Of a DNA stretch of 64,000 nucleotides, positions 30,601-40,930 are shown one piece after another. Location of the stretch: positions 875,233 to 939,232 of the forward strand of contig NW_004457734.1 of NCBI RefSeq assembly GCF_000203815.1. Reading direction: 5' to 3'. The stretch's first letter is position 1. Each line of letters opens with the position of its first letter. The translations under genes were made by a program, and so were the position numbers. Below the pieces are notes generated by a model, which worked only from the letters and a program-made list of their open reading frames with translations, was not told the origin of the DNA and made no database searches. This DNA comes from Cavenderia fasciculata. Lineage: Eukaryota; Evosea; Eumycetozoa; Acytosteliales; Cavenderiaceae.

Positions 30601-32760
30601 TATTGGATTTTCAACTGTTGATTGTTGTTGTTGTGTTGTAGTAGGCAAATTGTCTTGAGAAGGTTTTTTACGATGTGAATGAAATTCCAAATCTAATGAT
30701 CCAAAATTAACATTTGATGATTTTGATATTTTTGGTTTAGTACCAACTGGTAGAGTTGGAGGAAGTTGAGAAACCAGAGGTTGTTGGGGTACGGGGTTTT
30801 GTTGGGATACAGGATTTGGTTGAGAGTTCATTTGTCTTTGTTTTAAAGCCAATTGAATATCAGGTAAATTCATAATTTCCATAAATTCATTATATCTTTC
30901 CTTTGGAATCAAATAATATTGATCCTTTGTTTCTTCAGATTCTACTTGTACAACAGGTTCAACATCACCTCTTTTTAAAGTATGGGGAGATGTATTGATT
31001 GGTGAAGAAGTTTGTGGAGTATGGAATATGGGACCTTGAATGACAGGAGCTGAACTCACACGAGATAAAGGATGTTTATGTGATTTATATGAACCATCAC
31101 TATTTCTTGAACTTGGGTGTATTGGATGTACTACAAGTGGTCTATTAGTAGTACTAGTACTAGTATCCTTTAGATTTTTAGTCTTTTCATCAAATTCACC
31201 ACTACTTCCAAGTTGAACACTATCCTCATTGTCTTCCAACAACTGTGAGGAGGAGGAGGATCCTCCTTTCTTTTTCATATCCAATATATTGGTAGATGAT
31301 TCATTTTTTGACCATGGTGGTTGTTGAGAAGATGATCGTCTTGGAGAAATAAAACCAGAGGTGGTTGATGTTGTACTACTACTACTTGATTGAGGTCCAG
31401 TTACAATACCCAAAGTTGAATGTGATTTGGTTCGATGTTGATGTTGTATTTGAGGTGCATGAGTATTATAAGAGGAAGGTAAAGTTGTTGTTGTTTGTAC
31501 AGATTCCAAAAGTGGTGAAATATTTAATTGTTGTTGTTGTTGACCAATCATTGCTTTTGGTGATATTGAATTGGGTGATGAAGATCGTGATGACAAATTT
31601 GTTGTTTGTTGAACAACATCCAATTGTATATTTAATGGTGGTTTGGTTTTTGATGATATTTCCTTGTCTGAATCATCACTATATTCTTCTTCTTCCTCAA
31701 ATTCAATATCCTCTTCAATATCTTCAATTTCAATATCATCTTCACTTTCAGTTATTGTTGTTTCTTCATCTTTTTGTTGTTGTTGATCTTTTAATGATAT
31801 TTTAAAACTTGTAAAAGAAATATTTCCCAATGATCCTTTTCTAGTTGTTTGTTGTTGTTGTTTCTTTATAATATTTGGTGATGTATGAATACTGTTACCA
31901 GTATTCGAAGTAGTCGAAGTATTCTCCAAAGATGGTGGTAATCCACTAAAAGTAGTAGTATTGGGATTACGATTAAAATATTGTTTTGAAGGTGTCCAAA
32001 GTTTATGAGAAGGAGATAGAGATATTTCTCTTTGATTATGCCTTGGTGTAGCAAATAAACTTGGTGATGAATGTAACGGGATGGAATGAATATTTGGTGT
32101 ACTCATTGATCTTGGTGATACTGTATTTGGATTCATTGGATTAATTGGTACATTATTATTATTATTATTATTTTGATTATTATTATTATTTCTTGGTGAT
32201 AATAATTTGTTTGGACTTGATACTATTGGTGATAGTTGTTGTTGTTGTTGTTGTTGTTGAATAAATAAGTTGTTATCGTTTGATGAATTTAATGTTGATC
32301 TAGAAGAGTTATTATTATTATTATTATTAATGTTATCAAAGTTTGGTGGTGATCCCATTAATATTTGATCAGATAATATAGAATTTGAGGAAGATGATGA
32401 TGAAGAAGGTGAAAAGGTTGGTGATGGTGTTTTACTACTACTACTATTGTTATTATTATTATTATTTATTGTTGATCTATTTACATTATTATCAATATAA
32501 CTTGTATCAAAAGTTACATGTTGTTGCTCTTGCAATATATTATTATTATTCTGTTGTTGTTGTTGTTGATTAAGAGATAGAACTGGAGGTGTTGATGATT
32601 TACCAAGACTATCAACTCTTCTTGATCTTCTTGACTAAAATAGAAAGAGAAAGGAGGAAAGAATGAATAGAAAGAAAGGGATCAATATAACACTCTATAT
32701 CAAAGCAAAAGTAAACTATCACCTTCTTCACTCAACAACTACAACTCATACATTTAACAT
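27673..32760 (-). CDS. KATNIP-like protein (katanin-interacting family)
   Basis: Four exons on the minus strand are proposed: 32760-32752 (M-L-N, tentative), 32634-29500, 29428-28348 and 28280-27673, giving about 1610 aa. The first 900 residues are low complexity (poly-N, Q and S, acidic EDIEIEDIEED). The C-terminal part has three KATNIP-type lectin-like units marked by GLSGIDIFDGSG, GLTGIEIFDHNYQ and GLNGIELYDYEG. Linkers read WNYNKSRIYTYRGIK and VYNYNKSHDDSSRGAKNV, and W-type DMHQWLAPF and HMWLIPF motifs are present. Human KATNIP (KIAA0556) has this repeat layout; it binds microtubules and katanin and is a Joubert syndrome gene of the ciliary base. Exon 1 is the least certain part. Confidence 0.82.
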
Positions 32761-33087
32761 TTTGTTCTATATATATGAGTAAATGAGTTACTCTACTTTT
32801 TGTTTTGAAACTATCTAGTTGTTTGTTTTAATACATCTATGTATATATCTCTTTCTATTTCTCTTTTCTCTCTTCTATCTATCTAATAAATCTATTTTTT
32901 GATGTGTGTCTCTTGAATTTCTTTCTAAATTGGCTGCTTGAAAATGAAAAAACTCTCATGAGTATTGTTCAATTTATTTTAAATCAATTATTAGTTTGTT
33001 GTTATAAGTTAAACTAATTTGGGGTAGGTATTACAAAGGTTGAGAAAAAGAGAGAAAAGAAAAAGAGAGTGTTGGTTGATTGGTTCA
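32761..33087. other. Intergenic, KATNIP-like promoter region
   Basis: AT-rich with pyrimidine-rich runs (TCTTTCTATTTCTCTTTTCTCTC around 32850). It separates the KATNIP-like start from the 3' end of the membrane protein gene on the same strand. No gene was recognised. Confidence 0.5.
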
Positions 33088-34408
33088 TTAATTGATTTGA
33101 ATATTGTGATGAATAAATTGTGGTTGTTGTTGTTGTTGTTGATAAAGCGGAGCATATCCAGCTGGACCATGGTTAACAAAACCTGGATGAATCATTTGAT
33201 TATGTGTTGGGTAAACATAAATGATTTGTTGTTGTTGTTGTTGTGGTTGTTGTGGTTGTTGTGGTCGTAATTGTATTTGTCCAACAGATTGTTGTTGTTG
33301 TTGTGGAACTCTTGATTTAAGAATAAATTTAGATAATAAGATCATTGCAACGTCGCTGGCAAAGAACCAAATATAAGAGGCATTGAGATGTGGACCAACC
33401 AAGAGACACCACTTTTCAGATTTCAAAGTAATGAGGAATCCAATACCACCACTGAGACCTGTTAAAAACAAATAACTAATCTTGGAGAGTAATCTATTAT
33501 TGTACAAATAGATCAATTGTAGTACCAAATAACCAGAACATCCAACTCCGACAACTCCCATGTACAACATTTCCGACCATTCAGTTTTGTTGGTTGCATA
33601 CATATCATCATAAATCCATCCAACAAATAATAATATAATATTTAATATTACCAACTAAATTAAATTAAAAAAATATTAATAAATATTAAATGGAAATAAT
33701 ATATTACTCTATATTTTTTTTTTATACATACAAATTGAATAGATTTCTTTTTTGGATCAACTAATTTATTATCAGATAGACCACACCAGAATAAAAGACA
33801 TGCAATGGATCCAGTAAGAGAGACATCTACAATACTGAAAATAGTGTTCCAAATTTGAGCAAATGGTGGAGCATGGATAAGAGAATCGGCAAGCATTGCA
33901 TTAGTCATCATAATACCATAGGTAAGGAATGTTAATGCATAGAAATAAGTATCTAAATTAAATGTTTAATATTAGTATTTTGAGGTTATTATATTATATA
34001 TTTTTACATACTACTATTCTTCTTTAAAGCAATGAATCTAGATACACCAATATAAAGTGCCCAAATACAAAGTGGAATGAGGAATGGATCATATACTACA
34101 ATGTTGGTAGTACCATTAGTCCATTGAACCCAATCAAAGCACATATTTCCTGTATTATTACCACCTCCACTAATTGATCCACATCCTCCAAATTCTCCAC
34201 TTGAACTTGAACTACTACTGCTGCTGCTGCTACTTGACACAAAATAACTATTGTCACTACTACTGCTTGATCCCCAATTTAGACTATAAGAGTCTGATGA
34301 ACTACTACTAATGCTATTATCCCATCCATTGTGACCATGACCATGACCTGCATGATGTCTGTTGTGATGGTGATTATACCCTTCTCTTGGTTTAAGATAT
34401 AATGACAT
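33088..34408 (-). CDS. Multi-pass membrane protein, unknown family
   Basis: Three exons on the minus strand: 34408-34012, 33952-33732 and 33654-33088, giving 394 aa. The N terminus is His/Gly- and Ser-rich (NHHHNRHHAGHGHGHNGW, then a long Ser run) and probably outside the bilayer core. At least seven hydrophobic segments follow (e.g. FLIPLCIWALYIGVSRF, VSLTGSIACLLFWCGL, LVILNIILLFVGWIY, GVVGVGCSGYLVLQLIYLY, ASDVAMILLSKFIL). The tail is Gln/Pro-rich. There is no cleavable signal peptide. The layout suggests a small transporter- or rhodopsin-like sensor fold, but I do not recognise the family. It is divergent from the SNARE gene at 35348. Confidence 0.78.
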
Positions 34409-35347
34409 CTTTAAAAAGTATAGAGTATAGATATATAAATCTATCTATATATCTGTGTATGTGTAGTGTGTAGTGTGTTTGTGATGGTTATAATAATAAA
34501 AACTTTTAATCTCTGATCGTCATAGCAAGCACGATTCTCTCTCAAAGTAAAAGTGCCCCAACCACAAAATAAAATTTTATCATATGATTTTTTGACCTGA
34601 GTAAGTATCTCTTGCTAGATTCATCATTTAGTTTTTAACACACTCCACAACCCTAATAATAATAATTATCGATATTGACAGATAGGTAGATATACAACAA
34701 CAATCATTTGATAATAAAATTTTAATTAATATACTTTATAAAGTATTTGTAGTGTGATAGGGAGGGGATGTCTTCTATCCATTGACATTCACAGATTTGT
34801 TTTTTGTGAAATTTTGGTGCACTGAGGGGAACGTTATTCATTCGCCATCAACGGTCACAGGCAGCACGATTATTAAATTTTGTGTGTTGTGTGGATGAGG
34901 AGAGACTCTCTTGGTTTAAATTGCTTTCAATATTATAATTCATTACTTTACTGTTTTATTATTATTATTATTATTATTTATTAAACTAGTACTTTTTTCG
35001 TAAATTTACTATTCAACAAAGGAGAGAGATACAAACAACCCCTTCTTATACATACATATACTATCATTATTTATACTACTACGCCTGTATTATTATTCTT
35101 TATTCTTTATTCTTTATTCTTTATTCTTTATTCTTTCATCATCATCATCATCATCATTTATTTCACGCGCACAATAAAGATTAAGATATCTTTACATTCA
35201 TCATAATACATACATAGATACATAACATACACACACATAGTCAATATAAATATAAATCTTCTACTCTCAACACAATCAAAAAAAACAATAACAATAATAA
35301 CGCACAAATCAATATTTAATAACTATACGAGAGAATATACTATATAA
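34409..35347. other. Divergent promoter region with 7-bp microsatellite
   Basis: This region lies between the membrane protein gene (minus) and the SNARE gene (plus). It contains a tandem TTTATTC repeat, about six units (35095-35137), followed by a CATCAT run. A less AT-rich patch (34760-34910) shows no coding frame or tRNA. Confidence 0.55.
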
Positions 35348-36230
35348 ATGGCAGATGCACTAATAGAATATGAATCCGAGTTTATAACGATTACGGATGA
35401 GATTGAAAGAGGTGTAAAGGATTTACCTAGACTAAATAAAAAGCCTGCAGAGTTGAGGTCAAAGGCTGAAATATTAAGATCAAGATTAACTAGAGCAAAA
35501 CAAAGTATGGTGACAAAGATAACACTATAGTCTCTATCTATCTATCACATCTGTACTAATCAATCTTTTCTATAATCGCCTCCACCATTTTACAGTTTTA
35601 AGAAGTTATAAGATTGAAACACGTGAATTACCAAAAGAAGAACAAAGAGAACATATAAACAAAGCAAATTCATTTGAAGAAAGAGTTAAAACAATCGAGA
35701 ATGAATTAAATTGGGCAGAGAAACAAGGAGAAAATGGAGGTGCTGGTGCTGCTGGTGCAGAGGCTACACCACAAGACGATTATAATCAAACCATGATGCA
35801 AGCAAGAGCCATCCAAGAAAAGGATCTTCAAGCAACCGATAGAATCTTGGAAGAAGTCATTCAAATGAATACTGTATGTCAAAAAAAGAAGAAAAGGAGG
35901 ATTGTATGATGATGATTTGGATGATGATTAACATTTCATTTATTTACTATCTTATTAAAGGTTGGTACATCAACATTGGAAGAAATGTCAAAACAAGAAG
36001 AACAAATGAAACGTATTGCAAAGGGAATGGATGAAGTGGATAGTAATTTAAAGTTGGCACAAAGACAAATAAGAGTTTTTGCAAGAAAAATGGCTACCGA
36101 TAAATTGATCATGGGTCTTGTATTACTCATTGTCATTGCCATTGTTGTAACTATCATTGTTTCAATTGTTAAACCTGGTTCAAATGATAAAGTTCGTGAT
36201 AAAGTTGTTGGTAGTGGTTCTCAAGCTTAA
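35348..36230 (+). CDS. NPSN-type Qb-SNARE
   Basis: Three exons: 35348-35504, 35596-35873 and 35961-36230, giving 234 aa. The N-terminal part forms helices (YESEFITITDEIERG..., LRSYKIETRELPKEEQ). The C-terminal SNARE motif runs from about residue 130 (LQATDRILEEVIQMNTVGTS) to RKMATDK, with a Gln at the zero layer (MSKQEEQM). One membrane anchor (LIMGLVLLIVIAIVVTIIVS) and a short tail follow. The VGTSTLEEM...ARKMATDK pattern matches plant novel SNAREs (NPSN11 type; VGTDT...GRQVATDK) better than Vti1. NPSN proteins act in membrane fusion toward the plasma membrane and cell plate. They are absent from animals and fungi but present in several protists. Confidence 0.88.
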
Positions 36231-36628
36231 AAACCAATTTAAATAATAATAATAACGAAACGAATAATAATAACAAAATTAAATAACTAATAATAATAAT
36301 AATAATAATAATAACGTAATTTTTCACACTATATTGAAAAAGAAGATTTATAAATGTATGGATACTACTTTATAGTTAGTTTAATCCATCTTTTTTCTTT
36401 TTCTTTTGTACCAAAATAATAATAATAATAATTAAAATTACATCCCCCCCCCAAAACAAACATCTCTAATAATAATAATAAACATTACTAAACTCCTCCT
36501 CCTTTTTTAAAATCCCTAAAATATTTTGTTTACAATTTGATTATTTATTTATATTTATATTATGTACCATTTTTGATTATTATATTTTATAGTTTATGTT
36601 GTTTTGTTTTACTTTTTTTTTTTTGTTT
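36231..36628. other. Convergent 3' intergenic with C10 tract
   Basis: This is the region between the ends of the SNARE gene (plus) and the proteasome gene (minus). It contains AAT repeats and an isolated C10 run (36444-36453), and otherwise nothing recognisable. Confidence 0.55.
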
Positions 36629-38185
36629 TTAGACAACTAAATCAACAGTTTCAGTTTCAATAGTATTAAGAGATGTTTGAGCCTTTGAAGTCCAATCAAG
36701 GATTTTACCCTTCATGGTTGCAATTTGGTTGAGATCTAGGATTCTTGGTTGTACCCAAGCAATGGCAACGGTTTGATCGATTTGGTCAATGTGTCCCTTG
36801 ATGAGACCCAATGAAAGAGCCTTCATCAACAAATGTTCGATATCGTCCAATGGAAGTTTGGTAGTTTGTGCAATGGTTTTGAATGCAATAGTACGATGTT
36901 CCGATGGTGTTCTAAATGCAAGATCCAATAATGACAAGATTGAAATCTTTTGTAATAATTTTTGTTTATTATTAACAATTGCATCCTACAAATAAAAATC
37001 AAAAAGAAAGAGTATGGTAAGTAAATAACAATTATTTCCTTTTCTTTTGTTCTTATTCTTTTTTGATCTACATACAATTTTTGCAATGGAATCACGATGT
37101 TGATTGGTTAAATTTTCAAATTGAGTAATATCTCCAACATTGAATGCTTTTAATAATTGAATTAACCATGCTGATTGAGTTGATTCTAATGATTTAAGAA
37201 TTGGATGTGTAATCTAGAAAAAGAGAGGAGAGGAGATTTAATTGTTGTTGTTGTTGTTGTATTGTAAAAATATACATATATAAATATATTTACTTACCAA
37301 ATCACCAAAACTATAAACTTCACCAATTAAAGCAGCAATACCCAAATCAAAGGCAAGTGCAGTTTGCTTGTCAACAGACATGGTATCCAATTTACAATAT
37401 GAAAGATATAATAAAGCATTTTGATAAAATTCACTTGCTTGATTTTTAAGCTAAATCAAATCGAAATTATAGGTTAGTATATATATATAATGGTTTATAT
37501 TTAGATATAATATGATTCATACTCTATGATATTCAGTACAGATTTTATAAAATGAAGAGTAAACAATTGGTTCCAAACCAGTTACACCCTTTAATTCATC
37601 TCTAGCAGTTTCAATGGTAGTTTTACATTCTTGTTGGTTTTGTGAGTTCAAATGAATCGATGCGATAAAAGCAAGTGCTAAAATGTAACCTGATTTATCC
37701 TTTTTAACCTTTTGTGAGATTTGTTCAATAAACTTTCTTGCTCCATCATTGTCTAGACAATCAAAAAACAACAGTTAGCTACACGTATATACCTATATAT
37801 ATATTTAGTTAATCTAATAGTCTATTTGGTACAAACCTAATTGTTGAGCAATAACAATACAAATTTCAACCAAACTAAGTGGTTTCATTCTAGTTTCAAA
37901 GTCTTTGATAAAGATTTCATAGAGATTGACCAATTCCTTCTTTGCCAACAATTGTGGTGATTGTATTAATACTTTGATTTGTTCTGTAAGTTGATGCCAT
38001 AATCTAGAATGATTGATTAATTGATGATGATGATGATAATGTATTTATTAGGTTTATAAATTCTATTCTTTTTCTTTATCTCTATTGACATACTTGTTAT
38101 TATAGTAATCTCTTAATAATACGACTTGATCAGTCAACTCTGGGAATGAAACCTTTAAGTGATCTAAATATTCAATTGTTCTCAT
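36629..38185 (-). CDS. psmD13: 26S proteasome regulatory subunit Rpn9/PSMD13
   Basis: Six exons on the minus strand: 38185-38094, 38003-37837, 37752-37523, 37450-37298, 37213-37076 and 36985-36629, giving 378 aa (human PSMD13 is 376). Rpn9 is a non-catalytic lid subunit of the 19S particle. Diagnostic stretches are LWHQLTEQI, KPLSLVEI, the helical repeat region, and the C-terminal PCI domain with LLDLAFRTPSEHRTIAF, MKALSLGLIKGHIDQ and AWVQPRILDLNQI. All junctions are canonical GT-AG and keep the frame. The first ATG at 38185 fits the family start. It is divergent from the gene at 38447 across 261 bp, so the promoter region is shared. Confidence 0.95.
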
Positions 38186-38446
38186 TTCTCTCTATCTATC
38201 TATCTATCTCTTTATTTATCTATTTATCTATATTTATGATTATTTTCTAAATTAAATGAGCCCTCTTTTGTGAACATCATCATCTTCATCACACTTTTTT
38301 TTTTTATTTTTTTTATTTATTTTTTTAATTATTTTCCGACAGTGTTACTATCTTTGTATTTTCTACTTAGCGAGAGCAAAAAAGATGAACGATCATACAT
38401 AAAGAGAGACATACATAGATATATTGATACTAGAAGAGATAGATAG

Positions 38447-39208
38447 ATGAGCCAATACGATAAAGAGATTTACGAGAATGGGTACACTTATTCGTGTGCA
38501 GAGTGCACTAATAATCATCCATGCTTTTCAGGGTTGGGTGTGTTTAATGGGAATGGTCTACCCTATGAAGCATACCTTCGCGCAAAGAATAGAAATGAAG
38601 AGTTGCGTGAGAGAATCAAACAGATTCACTTTGAAACAAGCCCAAAGCATCGTAAACAGTCTTCATCATCACTCTCTTTAGATCAACAAAAGTATGTCAA
38701 TGGATCGTCATCGTCATCGTCATCATCATCATCCTCTGATTATAGTAAAAAACCATATAATCAAACACCTAGACAGTTTGGACCAAACTCTTCGGGATAT
38801 GATCAAAGTCTTTATAAAAGAGATAATATTTGGGATACTGCTAATCGTGAAACACTCAATAAACTGGCAAGAGATGTTGCACACCAAAAGGCAGAATCTG
38901 CAGACGACTGGAACAAATCGTTGAATGCTAGATTATTGGCCGATGATCATGCAACTGGAAAGTATGGTGCTACAGATGCCCGACACGTCAAAGCACAAGA
39001 GTATGCAGAGAAAAAGATGTATCAGGCCGATCCCAACCACACCTACAAACCCAACTATAACCCAACAACCGATAATCCAGTTCGAAACGATCCTTCCTAC
39101 GATCATGGTAACCATTGGGATCAGTTGTCTGCCCATGTCTATGATACGCTTCACCAATTCGATGGTATAACCTATGATACCAATGAATCAAAAGATGACA
39201 ACAAATAG
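38447..39208 (+). CDS. Unknown 253-aa protein with Cys-rich N terminus
   Basis: Single exon. I do not recognise the family. The N terminus has CAECTNNHPCFSGLGVF, three cysteines that could bind a metal or form a small fold. A helical EELRERIKQI segment and a Ser-rich linker follow. The acidic/polar C-terminal half (DTANRETLNKLARDVAHQK, DDWNKSLNARLLADDHATGK) is predicted soluble. There is no signal peptide or membrane segment. Codon use is normal for the region and the reading frame is long and clean, so it is probably expressed. Confidence 0.75.
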   Translation: MSQYDKEIYENGYTYSCAECTNNHPCFSGLGVFNGNGLPYEAYLRAKNRNEELRERIKQIHFETSPKHRKQSSSSLSLDQQKYVNGSSSSSSSSSSSDYSKKPYNQTPRQFGPNSSGYDQSLYKRDNIWDTANRETLNKLARDVAHQKAESADDWNKSLNARLLADDHATGKYGATDARHVKAQEYAEKKMYQADPNHTYKPNYNPTTDNPVRNDPSYDHGNHWDQLSAHVYDTLHQFDGITYDTNESKDDNK

Positions 39209-39718
39209 ATAATTTTAATTTCACAAATGAACGGCTCGAGCGAGACCTCACATGGTAATAGTATCAAATTGATGCCATTCATAATATATTATACATCGGT
39301 AATCATATTTGTAACATAGAATAGAATAATAATGTAAAAAAATATAAATTTATTTTGATTATATATAGCAAAGTATATCCTTTGCTAATAATGAATTCTC
39401 AGTTCAATTTATTAAAACTATTTATAAGAATAATAATAAATCAAATCTTTTCCATGGATTATTGTTTTTTTTTATATCCTTTTTTTTTTTTTTTTTGTAT
39501 GGTTTAGATGGAAATCATTAGAATATATATAAAAGTAAGAAATTGTGAGTACTACAAGAATATCATAAAAAAGGTTGTTGGGTCCTAAAAAAAGATCAAT
39601 AAAATAGCTCCGAGAAGGGATAGTCTATTGTTTTTTTTTTTCCATAATATTTTTTTTACATATTTTCATCGGGAATGGTTTTTGAGCGTCAGGATGTCAC
39701 CAATTTTGTAATATTGTG
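39209..39718. other. Intergenic with decayed tRNA-Asn downstream copy
   Basis: AT-rich with T runs (about 39465-39496 and 39630-39640). The part at about 39509-39622 is a diverged copy of 40033-40122, the DNA just downstream of tRNA-Asn (TACTACAAGAATATCATAAAA, GTTGTTGGGTCCTAAAAAAAG). It ends in a few bases that resemble the tRNA 3' end. Confidence 0.6.
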
Positions 39719-40015
39719 TATGGTGTATATAATATCTACTGCTAATAATGACAATGATGATAAACAAGATAACTAAATAACTGACAAGATACAATAAACT
39801 AGACTGAACAAGACTCTACACGATAGATATACAATTATAACTAGCTACACGAATTGGGGAAACAAGAATAATCCACCAAGCTCGTCGCGACTTCTATTTA
39901 TTTGTGTTTTTCATATTTTATGTATTTTCGGAATGCAGGGTGAACCTTGTTCTCTGACACTCTCGCAGTGACACCAAAGGCATGCAGCGTACCACGCCTT
40001 CCTTCATTCCTTCTT
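39719..40015 (+). mobile_element. 297-bp dispersed repeat, copy 2
   Basis: Same length as, and nearly the same sequence as, 23105-23401. It sits between two copies of the tRNA-Asn downstream flank (39509-39622 and 40033-40122) and about 100 bp beyond the 3' end of tRNA-Asn. Both copies have the same orientation relative to their tRNA gene. The family is undecided (solo LTR or TRE3-like end); the copy looks young. Confidence 0.65.
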
Positions 40016-40116
40016 ATAAATTTCGATGATATATGGATAGAAATGTAGGAAATTGTGGGTACTACAAGAATATCATAAAAAAAGGTTGTTGGGTCCTAAA
40101 AAAAGATGAATAAAGT

Positions 40117-40189
40117 CGCTCCTAGTTGGGATCGAACCAACGACCCTGCGGTTAACAGCCGCATGCTCTGCCTACTGAGCCATAGAAGC
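40117..40189 (-). tRNA. tRNA-Asn (GTT)
   Basis: Read on the minus strand, the acceptor GCTTCTA pairs with TAGGAGC. The D arm is GCTCAGTAGGCAGAGC, the anticodon arm TGCGG-CTGTTAA-CCGCA gives GTT, the T arm is GTTGG-TTCGATC-CCAAC and the discriminator is G. A T7 terminator follows on the minus strand. Two poly(A)-tailed insertions lie upstream. Confidence 0.94.
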
Positions 40190-40241
40190 GTGATTTTTTG
40201 ATAATGGAAAAAACAATTTTCGCCTATTTATAGGCGTCGGG

Positions 40242-40354
40242 CCCCTATACTAACAGAAACTCTAACTATTTTAATTAAAATTAAAACAAATAAACCATAA
40301 TTACTCTATTGTCCGACGACTAGAGTCCAGATTTATTATAAAAAAAAAAAAATA
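40242..40354 (+). mobile_element. Truncated retroelement tail upstream of tRNA-Asn
   Basis: A 113-bp piece beginning CCCCTATACTAACAG ends in an A run. It is flanked by perfect 12-bp duplications ATAGGCGTCGGG (40230-40241 and 40355-40366). It matches 5962-6078. It inserted about 41-52 bp upstream of the tRNA-Asn 5' end, the window used by TRE5-type elements. It is heavily 5'-truncated with no coding part. Confidence 0.75.
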
Positions 40355-40377
40355 ATAGGCGTCGGGGAATAATTTTT

Positions 40378-40706
40378 ATTATTAAAAAAAAATTTAACCG
40401 ACAACAGTCCACGCTCTCAGCTTCACCAAGCAGAGAACACATCACCAACGTTATGTCAATGCTGTTGCTATACCTCTTTCATCGCACGCGATTCTATCAT
40501 GTCAACCTGATCGATGGTCGTTAATAAACCTCGAACTGATCTCAATTCTCTTTCATTTGGGCAAACTTACTACACCCATTCCCTCCTTCCTAACTAAAAC
40601 TAACCACTATCTAACAACTACTACAAATTAAACAACAATAATATTATTAAATTATATGATTTTAGCTGTGAAGAGAGGCCAAAGATTTTATTAAAAAAAA
40701 AAAAAA
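40378..40706 (+). mobile_element. Second poly(A)-tailed insertion upstream of tRNA-Asn
   Basis: A GC-richer stretch (ACAGTCCACGCTCTCAGC onward) ends in an A14 run (40693-40706), followed by ATTATAGGCGCC (40706-40717). This resembles the duplication at 40353-40363 and suggests a further insertion at the same short target. No ORF was recognised and the 5' edge is approximate. It is older than the 113-bp piece if the target mismatches are mutations. Confidence 0.5.
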
Positions 40707-40930
40707 TTATAGGCGCCAGACAATAATTTTTTAACTAAACTTTCAACTCATTATTTTGACATACAACTACTGATTTAATCTTCTCTGTGATCTATTTTAA
40801 TTTCACCCAGGTATACTTTGACTACTGAGCTTAAGTAGTTTTATATATTTATCTATTTTAATTACAAAATTAACAAAATATTCTCCCATTTTTTTTTTTA
40901 GATTAGAAATTGGGCCATCCAACTACTTCT

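Noticed and set aside
35095-35137. CRISPR-like or telomere-like array (TTTATTC units)
   Set aside because: A simple 7-bp microsatellite without spacers, in a eukaryotic promoter region.
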